Source of the DNA: Sphingobium chungbukense
GTDB taxonomy: Bacteria > Pseudomonadota > Alphaproteobacteria > Sphingomonadales > Sphingomonadaceae
Assembly: GCF_001005725.1 (NCBI RefSeq)
Contig: NZ_LBIC01000005.1
Coordinates: 236,001 to 300,000 of the forward strand
DNA length: 64,000 nucleotides
Direction: 5' to 3'
Positions 1 to 9,424 of this stretch are shown one piece after another. The position numbers and the translations under genes were made by a program. The notes below the pieces were generated by a model, which saw only the letters and a list, made by a program, of their open reading frames with translations, was not told where the DNA came from and searched no databases. How positions within the stretch are numbered: the stretch's first letter is position 1; each line of letters starts with the position of its first letter.

Positions 1-1
1 C

Positions 2-259
2 GCCATGGTTCATTTGCGGGGTTTCATGGACCGCATGTTCTCCTACCTGATCGAGCAGGACAAGAAGAGCATGACGCCCGCCGAACAAGCCGCACTCGAT
101 CGCGACATCAAGGCGCTCAACAATTTTCAGCTCAGGGTCTTTTTCCCGCAACTGCTCAAGAATTTGCTGCCCTGGTACGATCCGGGGAAAAAGCCGACCC
201 CTCCCGGGCTGTTCGATTTTCTCCGCCAGTTCGAAAAATCGGGACCGGCGGAGACCTGA
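2..259 (+). CDS. C-terminal end of a probable metal-dependent hydrolase (PF10118-like), cut by window edge
   Basis: The reading frame is open to the left edge, so only about the last 85 residues are present. The stretch FFPQLLKNLLPWYDPGKKP followed by a short tail resembles the C-terminal end of the predicted metal-dependent hydrolase family PF10118, whose metal ligands lie upstream and cannot be seen here. The in-frame ATG at base 5 has no convincing ribosome site and the family is much longer, so it is probably internal. The gene converges on the aldo/keto reductase with only 10 bases between the stop codons. Family assignment is tentative because the visible part has no catalytic residue. 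Confidence 0.45.
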   Translation, partial: AMVHLRGFMDRMFSYLIEQDKKSMTPAEQAALDRDIKALNNFQLRVFFPQLLKNLLPWYDPGKKPTPPGLFDFLRQFEKSGPAET

Positions 260-269
260 GGGACAGGCC

Positions 270-1235
270 CTACGCCGCCGGTTGAGGCGCGCTGGCGCGG
301 TCGAGCAGGGCGAGATGCTCGTCCGACAGGACAATATCCGCCGCATCGAGCAGATCGTCGAGCTGGGCGATGCTGGTCGCGCTGACGATCGGCGCGGTGA
401 CGCCCGGCTGCGCGATCAGCCAGGCGATGGCGACCTTTGCCGGGGTTGCGCCGGTCCGCGCCGCCACCTCGTCCAGCGCGTCGAGGATGGCGAGCCCGCG
501 CGGCGTCAGATAATGGGCGACCATCCCGCCGCGCATGCGGCCCTCCAGATCGGCCTGCGAGCGATATTTGCCGGACAGGAATCCGCTGGCCAGGCCGAAA
601 TAGGGCACCACGCCCATGCCATGGCGCTGGACGATCGGCAGCAGCACGCTTTCGAACGGTTCCCGATCATGCAGATTATAGCCGGGTTGCAGTACCTCAT
701 AGCGCGCAAGGCCCTGGTCGCGCGACACGGTCAGCGCTTCTTCCAGCAGCGGCACCGGATAATGGGATGCGCCCAATATCCGCACCTTGCCGCTCTTCAC
801 CAGCCGGTCGAACGCGTGCATCGTTTCCTCCTGCGGCGTGTCCGGGTCGGCGATATGCGCGAAATAGACGTCGATATGGTCGGTCTGGAGACGGCGAAGG
901 CTGTCCTCCACCGCTGCCTCGATATTGGCCGCCGAAAGCCCGCGCCGCGCCTGCCATTCGCCTACCTTGGTGGAAATGGCAAGCGCGTCGCGGCGGCCGG
1001 TCTTTGCGATCCAGCGCCCGATGATCTCCTCCGACAGCGCGCCGTTGGGACCGGGCTTTCCGGTCATGCTGTGATGCGGATAGCAATCGGCGGTATCGAC
1101 CGCGTTGAAGCCGCGTTCGACGAAGCGGTCCAAGAGGCGGTGGGCGTCGGCCTCGTTGCAGTTGAGGCCAAAGATGTTCGTGCCCAGCATGATGGGCGCG
1201 ATGGAAATGTCCGTCGACAAGGGGCGGCGTTGCAT
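270..1235 (-). CDS. Aldo/keto reductase
   Basis: NAD(P)H-dependent aldo/keto reductase of about 321 residues, the normal size for the TIM-barrel family. The catalytic tetrad is visible as Asp47 and Tyr52 (AVDTADCY), Lys90 (ISTKVG) and His127 (VYFAHIAD). The start is taken as ATG 1235, preceded by AGAGGA seven bases upstream; a TTG two codons earlier is possible but has a worse context. It is the last gene of a leftward six-gene run (SDR, aldehyde dehydrogenase, MFS, acyl-CoA ligase, NmrA protein, this gene) and starts 2 bases after the NmrA stop, so translation is probably coupled. It likely reduces a carbonyl intermediate; substrate unknown. Confidence 0.88.
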   Translation of the reverse strand: MQRRPLSTDISIAPIMLGTNIFGLNCNEADAHRLLDRFVERGFNAVDTADCYPHHSMTGKPGPNGALSEEIIGRWIAKTGRRDALAISTKVGEWQARRGLSAANIEAAVEDSLRRLQTDHIDVYFAHIADPDTPQEETMHAFDRLVKSGKVRILGASHYPVPLLEEALTVSRDQGLARYEVLQPGYNLHDREPFESVLLPIVQRHGMGVVPYFGLASGFLSGKYRSQADLEGRMRGGMVAHYLTPRGLAILDALDEVAARTGATPAKVAIAWLIAQPGVTAPIVSATSIAQLDDLLDAADIVLSDEHLALLDRASAPQPAA

Positions 1236-1237
1236 CG

Positions 1238-2164
1238 TCAATTCCTCTCATTGTCTTCTTGGGCACCGATGTCGATCATGTCGGCATGGCGTCGCGCCCA
1301 ATCGGTGAAACTCGTGGGTTCTATGCCCCAGTCCAACATTTCCTCGGGCCGCGCGGGATAGTTGACGATGTTCATCCACTCCTGCGTGCGAACCCAGCCG
1401 TCATGCTGGCCACGGGCAATCAAGGCGTCGGCGTTCCAGCTTTCAGAGACGAGCTTCCGTCCCTTGACCGTGGCCAGCACGCCGGCGATTTCCGGCAAGG
1501 TCAGCAGGTCGCCCGCCAATTCGATGATCTGCCCGGCAAAGGCAGGCGGCGCCTCGAACGCGGCGCAGGCCATGCGCGCAATATCATCGGCGGCGATCAG
1601 CACCATCGGCGTTTCGGGCGCAAGGGCGGTGCGGATCGCGCCCTGCGCCAGATCGGGGAACATCCACGCCGCCTTCGGCATGGCGAAATTGTCCATCATG
1701 AAGGCGGGGCGCAAAATGGTGTGAACGCGAAAGCCCGCATCGCCCACAATGGCTTCCGCGTCTTCCTTGCTCTCCCAATAATTGCGTTCCCAGCGGCCCT
1801 CCGCCCAGCCTTCCATGCTGCGGAACGCGCCGCTGTTGGACACGGAGCTATGCACGACATGGCGGACATTTTCGGCGCGCGCCGCATCGATCAGCGCACG
1901 TGCCTGCATCCGTTCGCCGTCGCGCTCGGCGCCGGGAGCGGTCTGGACGGAGAAAAGGGCATCCACACCGGAAAGGGCGGTCCGCAGCGAGGCGCTATCC
2001 TCAAAGCGGCCGACCGCCAGCATCGCACCCGCCTGCTCCAGCGCGCGAGCGGAGGCCGCATGGGGATCGCGCACCAACGCCCGTACCGGCTTGCCTCGCG
2101 CCAGCAGCGCCAGCGCCACGGCGCCGCCCTGCGTGCCGGTCGCGCCTGTCACCAGGATGGTCAC
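1238..2164 (-). CDS. NmrA-family NAD(P)-binding protein
   Basis: Atypical SDR of about 308 residues. The N-terminus ILVTGATGTQGGAVA is the Rossmann glycine motif typical of NmrA/HSCARG-like proteins, followed by RALVRDP after beta-strand 2, a pattern used for NADP binding. No classical Tyr-x3-Lys active site stands out, so it may be a redox sensor or an isoflavone-reductase-like enzyme. The start is GTG 2164, preceded by AGGAGAAGG at good spacing; the nearby ATG is out of frame. It sits between the acyl-CoA ligase and the aldo/keto reductase in one leftward operon. Confidence 0.82.
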   Translation of the reverse strand: MTILVTGATGTQGGAVALALLARGKPVRALVRDPHAASARALEQAGAMLAVGRFEDSASLRTALSGVDALFSVQTAPGAERDGERMQARALIDAARAENVRHVVHSSVSNSGAFRSMEGWAEGRWERNYWESKEDAEAIVGDAGFRVHTILRPAFMMDNFAMPKAAWMFPDLAQGAIRTALAPETPMVLIAADDIARMACAAFEAPPAFAGQIIELAGDLLTLPEIAGVLATVKGRKLVSESWNADALIARGQHDGWVRTQEWMNIVNYPARPEEMLDWGIEPTSFTDWARRHADMIDIGAQEDNERN

Positions 2165-2227
2165 ATCCTTCTCCTCTCATGGGTCGCCGGAGGGATCGGG
2201 CGCCGCGCCGCCACGTTTTCTTCCCGG

Positions 2228-3802
2228 TCACGCGTCTTTATACAATTCCTTCAGCGCGAACTTGATCACCTTGCCGGTCGAATTCATCGGCAGCGCATCC
2301 AGGAAGGTGACGCCGCGGGGAATCTTGTAATTGGCGAGATTGGCCTTCGCCCAGCCGATCACTTCCTCCGCCGTGATGGAGGAACCGGCGGCCCGGACGA
2401 TGAAGGCATGGCCCACTTCGCCCAGCCGCTGGTCGGGCACGCCGATGATGGCGGACTGGTGGATGCCGGGCAGGCCCGTCATCTGCTTCTCGATCTCCGC
2501 CGGATAGACGTTGAAGCCGCCGACGATATACATGTCCTTCAGCCGGTCGGTGAGCTTCAGATACCCGTCCGCATCCAGGCAGCCGACATCGCCCGAATGC
2601 AGCCAGCCATCGGCGTCGAGCGTGGCGCGGGTCGCCTCCGGATTGTCGAGATATTCGATCAGCAGCTTGTCGTCGCGGATCAGCACTTCGCCCGGCTCGC
2701 CCACGGCAAGGGAACGGCCGTCGGGTCCGGCGATGCGGATTTCCGTGCCGGGGATCGCCGTGCCGACCGTATAGGCGATGCGCTCCATCGGATCGCCCGG
2801 CCGGGTGTGCGTGGCGGAGCCGCAGCATTCGGTCATGCCATAGCCGGTGCTGATCTCCTGGATCGGCGTTTCGGCCTGGAGTCGCTTCATCAGTTCGATC
2901 GGCACGACGGTCGATCCCGTCGACATGAAGCGCCAGCTCGAAATGTCCCAGTCGCGCCAGTTGGGAAAGGCCAGCATTTCCTGGAACACGGTCGGCGGGG
3001 CGGGCATCACGGTGATGCGGTTCTTCGCCACCAGGTCGAGCACGCTCGCCGGATCATAGGCTTCGGGCCAATAGAGCGTGCTGCCCGCGATCAGCGATGC
3101 GACCCAGCCCGCCTTGTAGGATGCGTTGTGCGAGAAGGGGCCGAAGGCGGCATAGCGATCGTCCGCCGTCTGGTGTGCAATGTCGACCCATGCCTGACCG
3201 CCGCCCAGCGACCGGCGATGATCGAACAGCGCGCCCTTGGGCGCTCCGGTCGTGCCGGACGTGAACATGAGGTCGGCCAGCGTGTCGGGCTTCACCATCG
3301 CCTCGCGCTCGGCAAGCTGCGCGTCGCTGCTGTTTGCGGCCAGCGCGACGAAATCCTCGAAACGGATTTCGCCTTCGCCCAGTTCCTGCGGTTCTGCGCG
3401 CAACACGATGCGGCGGCGCAGGCCGGGCATCGCCTCGTCCTTCAGCATGGCCGGATAATAGCGGCCCAGGAAGCTGCCGATGGAAAACAGGCGGACGATC
3501 TGTCCCCGACGCACGATGTCCGAAACCTCGCCGCCCTTCAGGCGCGTGTTGAGCGGCACCATCACGCCGGCGGCGCGCTGGATGCCGATGGCGATCGCCA
3601 CCCATTCCCACATATTGGGCGCCCAGATGGCGGCCCGGTCGCCCGGCCGGGCGCCGTCCGCGATCAGGGCCTTGGCGACAAGATCGGCCTGGCGGTCGAG
3701 TTCGCGATAGCTGATCGCCCCGTCAGTCTGCGAAACCAGGGCCGGGCGGTCTCCGTGGCGCGCGGCAGCGCTGCGCATGAGGGCGGGAATAGTCGTCGTC
3801 AT
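2228..3802 (-). CDS. Acyl-CoA ligase (FadD3-like AMP-forming synthetase)
   Basis: ATP-dependent acyl-CoA synthetase of 524 residues that adenylates a carboxylic acid and transfers it to CoA. Motifs in order: P-loop FTSGTTGAPKGA at residues 180-191, the YGMTE motif, DGWLHSGDVG, the hinge region DRLKDMYIVGGFNVYPAEIE, and the adenylation lysine Lys511 in NSTGKVIK. ATG 3802 has an AAGG site six bases upstream. The general look (short, NTRLKGGE, VGGFNVYPAEIE) is that of the FadD3/FadD17-like ligases that often activate steroid-ring or cyclic carboxylates; the substrate is inferred from context. It resembles the second ligase at 21337-22974 closely in the C-terminal half. Confidence 0.9.
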   Translation of the reverse strand: MTTTIPALMRSAAARHGDRPALVSQTDGAISYRELDRQADLVAKALIADGARPGDRAAIWAPNMWEWVAIAIGIQRAAGVMVPLNTRLKGGEVSDIVRRGQIVRLFSIGSFLGRYYPAMLKDEAMPGLRRRIVLRAEPQELGEGEIRFEDFVALAANSSDAQLAEREAMVKPDTLADLMFTSGTTGAPKGALFDHRRSLGGGQAWVDIAHQTADDRYAAFGPFSHNASYKAGWVASLIAGSTLYWPEAYDPASVLDLVAKNRITVMPAPPTVFQEMLAFPNWRDWDISSWRFMSTGSTVVPIELMKRLQAETPIQEISTGYGMTECCGSATHTRPGDPMERIAYTVGTAIPGTEIRIAGPDGRSLAVGEPGEVLIRDDKLLIEYLDNPEATRATLDADGWLHSGDVGCLDADGYLKLTDRLKDMYIVGGFNVYPAEIEKQMTGLPGIHQSAIIGVPDQRLGEVGHAFIVRAAGSSITAEEVIGWAKANLANYKIPRGVTFLDALPMNSTGKVIKFALKELYKDA

Positions 3803-3911
3803 GATCGCCTTTTCATCAGGTTTCTGTTGCCGATGCCGTGTTGCAGCATGGCCTGGACTTGCCGTCGAAGGAAGGATGCGCGCGGCATAAACGTGGTTGT
3901 GATGGCTGACT

Positions 3912-5249
3912 TCATCGATCCAGATGGCGCAGGAAATCGCCGCGCGCCGACCACACCATCCAGGCGGCGAGCGGCCCGGCGGTCAGCAATCCCGTGATGA
4001 TCGCCCAGCCAAGTTTCATGGGATCGCCATAGACATAATCCGTCAGGAAACCGATCAGCATGGGTCCAAATGCGTAACCGCACAGATTGGACGCCAATAC
4101 CATCAGCGCAGCGAAACGGCCGCGCATCTCGATGGGCGCGATCATCTGCACGGCCGCCATGGTCGGCCCATAGCTGGACCCCATGGTCATCATCATCAGC
4201 GTGATCGCGCCGAACAGCAGGGCGAAATTGCCGATCGCGAAGGCCATCGCGAGGATCGGGGGAATGACGATGCAGAAGCCGCACAGCAGCCGCAGCGCCA
4301 TGTCGCGGGTGCCGCGCGCGAAGCGATGATCGATCAGCACGCCGAGCGAGAGCCCGCCGACGATACCGCCCAATGCCACCGCAACCGACATCATCGTTCC
4401 GACATCCGCCGCGCTCGCGCCCAGCACGCGGCGGGCATAGGTCGGCGTCCACACCATCGTCCCCTGGATGGCGACCGCCATCACCGCAGATCCCAGGATC
4501 AGTCCCAGCATCAGGCGCGGGTGCGCGGCGATATAGCGGAAGAAGGCGCCCCAGCTTGCCGCCTGCCGGTCGGGCGGGGGTTGGCTGCGTCGTTTCGGCT
4601 CGCGAAAGGCGAAGGCGAGGAAGGCGACCGCCACGCCGGGCAGGCCCGTCACCACCAGTACTTGTCGCCAGGGGGCAAGCACCGCAAGCGGACCGCCGAG
4701 CGGCTCCGTGCTGAACAGTGCCAGCAGATTGCCGCCCAGCGCATAGGATAGCGATATGCCGATGACGCCGGACACGGAAAGACAGGCGATCGGCGTCGTC
4801 AGCCGATGCCGTGGGAAGATGGAGGAGAGGAGCGATTGCCCCGCCGGGGATACCGCCGCTTCGCCCGCGCCCACCAGCAGGCGGCCGGCAAAGAGCTGCG
4901 TATAGCTGCGCGCCAGCCCCGTCCCCGCCGCCGCCAGCGACCAGACAACGATGCCGGTGAACATGATCGCGCGCCGCGAATAACGGTCCACCATGCCGCC
5001 GATCACCAGCCCCATCAGCCCATAGAAGAGCGCGAAGGACAGGCCCTGGACCAGGCTGATCTGGAAATCGTTGAGGCCAAGGTCCGCCCGCATCTCCGGG
5101 ATCAGCACCGATATGACCTGCCGGTCGATCATCGACACGATCTGGAAGATCATGAGGATGAAGACGGTCCACCAGGCACTGGCCGGACCATAATTGTCCG
5201 GCCAGTCGCCCGCATGGACATGGCCGTCCGGCAGGACCTGCGTGGCCAA
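3912..5249 (-). CDS. MFS transporter (spinster-like)
   Basis: Inner-membrane carrier of about 445 residues with twelve predicted hydrophobic segments in two halves of six. The MFS signature is present between helices 2 and 3 (GGMVDRYSRR), and the first helix ends in MIDRQVISVLIP, a pattern of spinster-type and aromatic/organic-acid MFS carriers. The start is uncertain: TTG 5249 lies 3 bases after the aldehyde dehydrogenase stop and no in-frame ATG occurs before the first helix, so translation probably depends on coupling. Its position between an aldehyde dehydrogenase and an acyl-CoA ligase suggests uptake of the acid or export of an intermediate; direction is not shown. Confidence 0.85.
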   Translation of the reverse strand: MATQVLPDGHVHAGDWPDNYGPASAWWTVFILMIFQIVSMIDRQVISVLIPEMRADLGLNDFQISLVQGLSFALFYGLMGLVIGGMVDRYSRRAIMFTGIVVWSLAAAGTGLARSYTQLFAGRLLVGAGEAAVSPAGQSLLSSIFPRHRLTTPIACLSVSGVIGISLSYALGGNLLALFSTEPLGGPLAVLAPWRQVLVVTGLPGVAVAFLAFAFREPKRRSQPPPDRQAASWGAFFRYIAAHPRLMLGLILGSAVMAVAIQGTMVWTPTYARRVLGASAADVGTMMSVAVALGGIVGGLSLGVLIDHRFARGTRDMALRLLCGFCIVIPPILAMAFAIGNFALLFGAITLMMMTMGSSYGPTMAAVQMIAPIEMRGRFAALMVLASNLCGYAFGPMLIGFLTDYVYGDPMKLGWAIITGLLTAGPLAAWMVWSARGDFLRHLDR

Positions 5250-5252
5250 GGG

Positions 5253-6728
5253 TCAGCCCTTCAGATGGGCAGGCAGATCCTGCATGAAGACGGCCTTGAT
5301 CTCGGTGAAGCCGTGCAGGCCTTCCTCACCGCCCTCGCGGCCGACGCCCGACTGCTTGAAGCCGCCATAGGGAATGGTATAGTCGATGACGCGGCCATTA
5401 TGGCCGAAATTGCCGGTGCGGATGAGCCGGGCGACCTTGTAGGCGCGCTCCACATCCTGCGTGAACACGCCGCCCGACAGGCCGTAGATATTGTCGTTGG
5501 CGATGGCGATCGCCTCTTCCTCGCTGCCATAGGCGATGATCGTGCCGACGGGTCCGAAAATCTCCTCGCGGGCGATGGTCATGTCGTTGCTGGCGTCGGT
5601 GAACAGGGTCGGCTCCACGAACCAGCCCTTGTCGAGATGCGCGGGGCGGTTGCCGCCAGTGACGATGCGGGCGCCCTGCGCCTTGCCCTGCTGGATATAG
5701 TCGAAGACGCGGCCGTGCTGGCGCTGGGTGACGAGCGGGCCCATCTGCGTCGTTTCGGTGAAGGGGTCGCCCACCTGCACATATTGCATGGCGGCGGCGA
5801 GCGCTTCCTCCACCGCGCCTTTCAGCGAGGCGGGGACCAATATGCGGCTGAAGGCGGCGCATTGCTGGCCGCACAGCCCGACCAGGTTCGGCATGATGCC
5901 TTCCACGACCTTGCCGATATCGGCATCGTCCAGGATGATGGCGGCGGACTTGCCGCCCAGTTCCGTCGTGATGCGTCCCGACCGGCCGCTGACGACGGAG
6001 GCGATGTGCAGGCCGGCAGCGGTCGAGCCGGTGAAGCTGACCTTGTCCACCCCTGCATGACGGATCAGATAATCGGACACGTCGCGATCCGCCGTCAGGA
6101 CGGAAAAGACGCCTTCGGGCACGCCCGCCGCCGCGATGCATTCGGCCAGGATCAGCGCTTCCAGCGGCGTTTCGGGCGAAGGCTTGGCGATGATCGTGCA
6201 GCCCGCCGCCAGCGCGAAGGCGACCTTCAAGGAGAGCGTGGCGAGCGGCGCGTTCCACGGCACCACCGCGGCGACGACGCCCACAGGCTCGCGCACGACG
6301 ATGGCATGCCCGCCGGCCAGGGCGGGACGCACCTCCTCAAACCCCTTTTCGGCAAGCTCCGCGGCATAGGTGTAATAGCCGCCCATGAAGGGGGCGGTCA
6401 TCGACGACTGCGAATAGGGCATGCCCACCTGCATCGACCAGGCGCGGGCGAAATCGTCGTTGCGCTTGGCCATTTCCTCAGCGATGCGGCGCAGATAGAC
6501 GGCGCGCTCCGGCCCGGTCATGCGGGGCCAGGGGCCGTTGTCGAAGGCATTGCGCGCCGCTGCGATGGCGCGGTCCATGTCGGCGGTGGTCGCCTTGGCG
6601 ACGCGGCCCACTTTCTCCTCGGTGGCGGGCGAGATGATCTCGATACCGTCCGATCCGGAAGAAGGGGACCAGTCGCCGCCGATGAACAGCTTTTCGGGGC
6701 TCGCGAGATTGAGAAGCGTATCGGTCAT
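5253..6728 (-). CDS. Aldehyde dehydrogenase
   Basis: NAD(P)-dependent aldehyde dehydrogenase of 491 residues, the standard length. Visible active-site parts are Asn159 (PWNAP), Glu256 (TELGGK), the nucleophile Cys290 (GLCGQQCAAFSR) and the EEIFGPVGTII stretch; SFTGSTAAG is the cofactor-binding turn. The start is ATG 6728 with AAGGA upstream; the frame stays open upstream but that part overlaps the SDR gene and looks non-coding. It follows the SDR by 49 bases and precedes the MFS gene by 3. Together with the SDR and the divergent GMC oxidoreductase it could carry alcohol to aldehyde to acid, which the downstream ligase would then activate. Confidence 0.93.
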   Translation of the reverse strand: MTDTLLNLASPEKLFIGGDWSPSSGSDGIEIISPATEEKVGRVAKATTADMDRAIAAARNAFDNGPWPRMTGPERAVYLRRIAEEMAKRNDDFARAWSMQVGMPYSQSSMTAPFMGGYYTYAAELAEKGFEEVRPALAGGHAIVVREPVGVVAAVVPWNAPLATLSLKVAFALAAGCTIIAKPSPETPLEALILAECIAAAGVPEGVFSVLTADRDVSDYLIRHAGVDKVSFTGSTAAGLHIASVVSGRSGRITTELGGKSAAIILDDADIGKVVEGIMPNLVGLCGQQCAAFSRILVPASLKGAVEEALAAAMQYVQVGDPFTETTQMGPLVTQRQHGRVFDYIQQGKAQGARIVTGGNRPAHLDKGWFVEPTLFTDASNDMTIAREEIFGPVGTIIAYGSEEEAIAIANDNIYGLSGGVFTQDVERAYKVARLIRTGNFGHNGRVIDYTIPYGGFKQSGVGREGGEEGLHGFTEIKAVFMQDLPAHLKG

Positions 6729-6777
6729 GCGCGATTTTCCTTCTGGATTCGGCAAAAGAGTAAGGACGTAGGGCCGT

Positions 6778-7566
6778 TCAGGTCTCGACGACCACAGGCA
6801 GCGACAGGATATTGGCGACGCCGCCGTCCACCGGCAGCATGTGGCCGGTGATATAGGCCGATGCGTCGGATGCCAGGAACTGGACCGGGCCGACCATCTC
6901 CCTGGGATCGCCGAAGCGATCAAGCGCGATGGCGCTGCGGAAGATTTTCGCCCGTTCCGGATGGCCGACGGTGGGTGCCGCCATGTCGGTGTCGAAGAAG
7001 CCGGGCGCGATGGCGTTGCAGGTGACGCCATGGGGCGCCAGGTCCGCCGCGATCGATCGCGTCAGCCCCAGCACCGCATGCTTGCTGGCGACATAGGCGG
7101 ACAGGTTCGGCCGCCCCGTGTCGGAGACATAGGAGGCGAAGTTGACGATCCGCCCCCATTTGCGCGCCACCATGCCCTTCGACAGGTCGCGGCACAGCAG
7201 ATACATGGACGATACGTTCACATCGAACATATTCTCCCAATGGGCGAGGGTGGATTCGTGAAGCGGCCCCCACCCGCCAATGGCGCCATTGTTGACCAAT
7301 ATGTCGATGGCCGCACTCTCGGCGTTCAGCCTGTCGGTCGCCGCCTGCACCGCGTCGAGATCGGCCAGGTCGAAGGCGATGGTCCGCGCCTGCCCACCCG
7401 TGGCGCGTATCTCCTCGGCGGTTTCTTCCAGTTTCGCGCCGTCGCGCGCGGCGAGGACCAGGGATGCTCCGGCTTCCGCCAGTCCCAGCGCGATCGCCTT
7501 GCCCAGGCCGCGCGAGGCTCCCGTGACCATCGCCGTGCGTCCCGCGAGCGAGAAAAGCCCCGTCAT
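6778..7566 (-). CDS. SDR family oxidoreductase
   Basis: Classical short-chain dehydrogenase of 262 residues. Cofactor motif TGASRGLGKAIA, the NNGA variant of NNAG, serine in NFAS and YVASK (Tyr-x3-Lys) are all present, and the LAARD stretch after strand 2 suits NADP. ATG 7566 is preceded by GAGG six bases upstream; an ATG four codons earlier is less well placed. It is the first gene of the leftward operon and is divergent from the GMC oxidoreductase, so the 184-base gap must hold both promoters. Substrate unknown, probably a hydroxyl or keto group of the island's substrate. Confidence 0.9.
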   Translation of the reverse strand: MTGLFSLAGRTAMVTGASRGLGKAIALGLAEAGASLVLAARDGAKLEETAEEIRATGGQARTIAFDLADLDAVQAATDRLNAESAAIDILVNNGAIGGWGPLHESTLAHWENMFDVNVSSMYLLCRDLSKGMVARKWGRIVNFASYVSDTGRPNLSAYVASKHAVLGLTRSIAADLAPHGVTCNAIAPGFFDTDMAAPTVGHPERAKIFRSAIALDRFGDPREMVGPVQFLASDASAYITGHMLPVDGGVANILSLPVVVET

Positions 7567-7750
7567 TTCTATCCTCATCCTTGGCCAAGACTTCGTTCCG
7601 ATGCAGTCATAGCGCTGGCCGCCACCGGATTTCGATGGCGTCCGGCAAGCCATCATAAGGGCGATGTTCGCCGGCAAAGTCCGACTAAGGCTTGCGCACC
7701 CTTCATGCCTGCCCGTTATGCACGGTGCTGAGGATAAGGAGAAAGGCAGC

Positions 7751-9424
7751 ATGGTCGAGGCGCACAACAGTGTGGAGGCGGAAGCCGATTATGTCATCGT
7801 CGGCGCCGGATCGGCCGGTTGCGTGCTCGCCAACCGGCTGAGTGCGAACGGTCGCCACAAGGTCGCGTTGCTGGAGGCGGGCGGGGACGATCGTCCATTG
7901 CAGAACCTCCTCAATCCCGCGCAGGCGATGAGCACGATGAACATTCACGTGCCCGCCGGTTTCACCAAGATGCTCAAGGACCCGCGCCTCAACTGGAATT
8001 ACATGACCGAACCCGATCCGGGTTCGGACGGGCGGCAGCATTTCTTCCCGCGCGGCAAGGTTCTGGGCGGCTCCTCCTCCATCAACGGCATCCTCTGGGT
8101 GCGCGGCCTGCCGGAAGATTATGACGGTTGGCGGCAAAGGGGGCTGACCGGCTGGGGTTGGGACGAAGCGGAAACCTATTTCCGCCGGATCGAGAATCAG
8201 CAGGGCGAAGGCGCCAGCCGCGACCAGCAGGAAGGGCTGCTGAAGATCAGCGACGTGCCGATGCGGCATCCGATGCTGGACATCATGACGAAGGCGTTCG
8301 AGGAAGCGGGCGCACCGGTCGCCAACGACCTGAACGGCACCACGAGAGAGGGCGTCGCGCGGGTCCGGCTCAACGCCTATAAGGGCCTGCGGGTATCGGC
8401 GGCGGTCGCCTATCTGCACCCGGCGATGAAGCGACCCAATCTCCAGGTCATCATTCATGCCCATGCCACGCGCCTGTTGTTCGAGGGCAGGAAGGCCATC
8501 GGCGTCGAATATTGGAAGGGCGGCCGGTTGCGGCAGGTGCGGGCGCGCCGCGAGGTCATCCTCTCGGGCGGAACGATCAATTCGCCCCAGTTGCTGGAAC
8601 TGTCCGGCATCGGGCAGGGCGAACGGCTGCGGGCGCTGGGCGTCGCTACTCTGGTGGACAGCCCGAATGTCGGCGAGAATCTCCAGGATCATTATGCATC
8701 GATGGTCCGCGCTCGCCTCAAGCCCGGTGCCTCAAGCTTCAACGCCATGTCGCGGGGCCTGCCGCTGATCGGACAGATGGTCCGCTTTGCAATGAACCGA
8801 AGCGGCCTGCTGGCGCTGGGCGGTTCGAATTTGACGGCGTTTCTCAAATCCGATCCCGCGCTCGACCTGCCCGACCTGCAATTTTTCGCCAGCCCTGCGA
8901 CGGTGGATTTCGAGGCGCTTGCGAAAAATGGCGCGATGACCATGGAAAAGCTGCCCGGCATGACGGTGGGCGGATATGTGATGCGTCCGCAGTCGAAGGG
9001 GTCGATCCATATCAGGAGCGGTGATTTCCACGACGCGCCTTCGATCAAGCCGAATTTCCTTTCCGCCGATGCGGATTGCCGTGCGCAGGTCGGCGGCCTG
9101 CGTTGGGCGCGGCGCGTCATGGAAAGCCCGGCGCTGGCGCCCTATTTCGACCATGAGCTTACGCCGGGCGCAGCGTTCCAGAGCGACGAGGAACTGCTGG
9201 CCTTTGCCCGGGCGAGCGGATCGACCGGCTATCATCAGACATCCACCTGCGCGATGGGCGTTGGGGCGGACGCGGTCGTTTCCGGCCAGCTCAAGGTCAA
9301 TGGCGTGGAGGGCCTGCGCGTGGTGGATGCTTCGGTGATGCCGGCGGTCGTCTCAGGCAATACCAATGCCGCCACCATGATGATCGCGGAGAAGGGATCG
9401 GACCTCATTCTCGCGGAGGCATGA
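7751..9424 (+). CDS. GMC oxidoreductase (choline-dehydrogenase/AlkJ-like)
   Basis: FAD-dependent alcohol dehydrogenase of 557 residues. The FAD site [17 protein letters not shown] is at the N-terminus, followed by GMC signature 1 around [18 protein letters not shown] and signature 2 in [15 protein letters not shown]. The catalytic His495 lies in [13 protein letters not shown] and the paired Asn in [17 protein letters not shown] 7751 follows AAGGAGAAAGG. Family members oxidise primary or secondary alcohols and pass electrons to quinone or cytochrome, so it is likely the first oxidative step before the divergent aldehyde dehydrogenase. Its 3' end overlaps the convergent SDR by 20 bases. Confidence 0.92.
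   Translation: MVEAHNSVEAEADYVIVGAGSAGCVLANRLSANGRHKVALLEAGGDDRPLQNLLNPAQAMSTMNIHVPAGFTKMLKDPRLNWNYMTEPDPGSDGRQHFFPRGKVLGGSSSINGILWVRGLPEDYDGWRQRGLTGWGWDEAETYFRRIENQQGEGASRDQQEGLLKISDVPMRHPMLDIMTKAFEEAGAPVANDLNGTTREGVARVRLNAYKGLRVSAAVAYLHPAMKRPNLQVIIHAHATRLLFEGRKAIGVEYWKGGRLRQVRARREVILSGGTINSPQLLELSGIGQGERLRALGVATLVDSPNVGENLQDHYASMVRARLKPGASSFNAMSRGLPLIGQMVRFAMNRSGLLALGGSNLTAFLKSDPALDLPDLQFFASPATVDFEALAKNGAMTMEKLPGMTVGGYVMRPQSKGSIHIRSGDFHDAPSIKPNFLSADADCRAQVGGLRWARRVMESPALAPYFDHELTPGAAFQSDEELLAFARASGSTGYHQTSTCAMGVGADAVVSGQLKVNGVEGLRVVDASVMPAVVSGNTNAATMMIAEKGSDLILAEA

Noticed and set aside
1259..3997. A 912-codon open frame on the plus strand
   Set aside because: It is antisense to the NmrA and acyl-CoA ligase genes, both with clear motifs. 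Its residues are rich in Arg, His, Ala and Gly with no recognisable domain, as expected for a shadow of GC-rich coding DNA.
6729..7031. N-terminal extension of the aldehyde dehydrogenase by about 100 residues
   Set aside because: The extension overlaps the SDR gene in another frame, is Ser/Arg/Pro-rich and exceeds the family length; ATG 6728 has a ribosome site.
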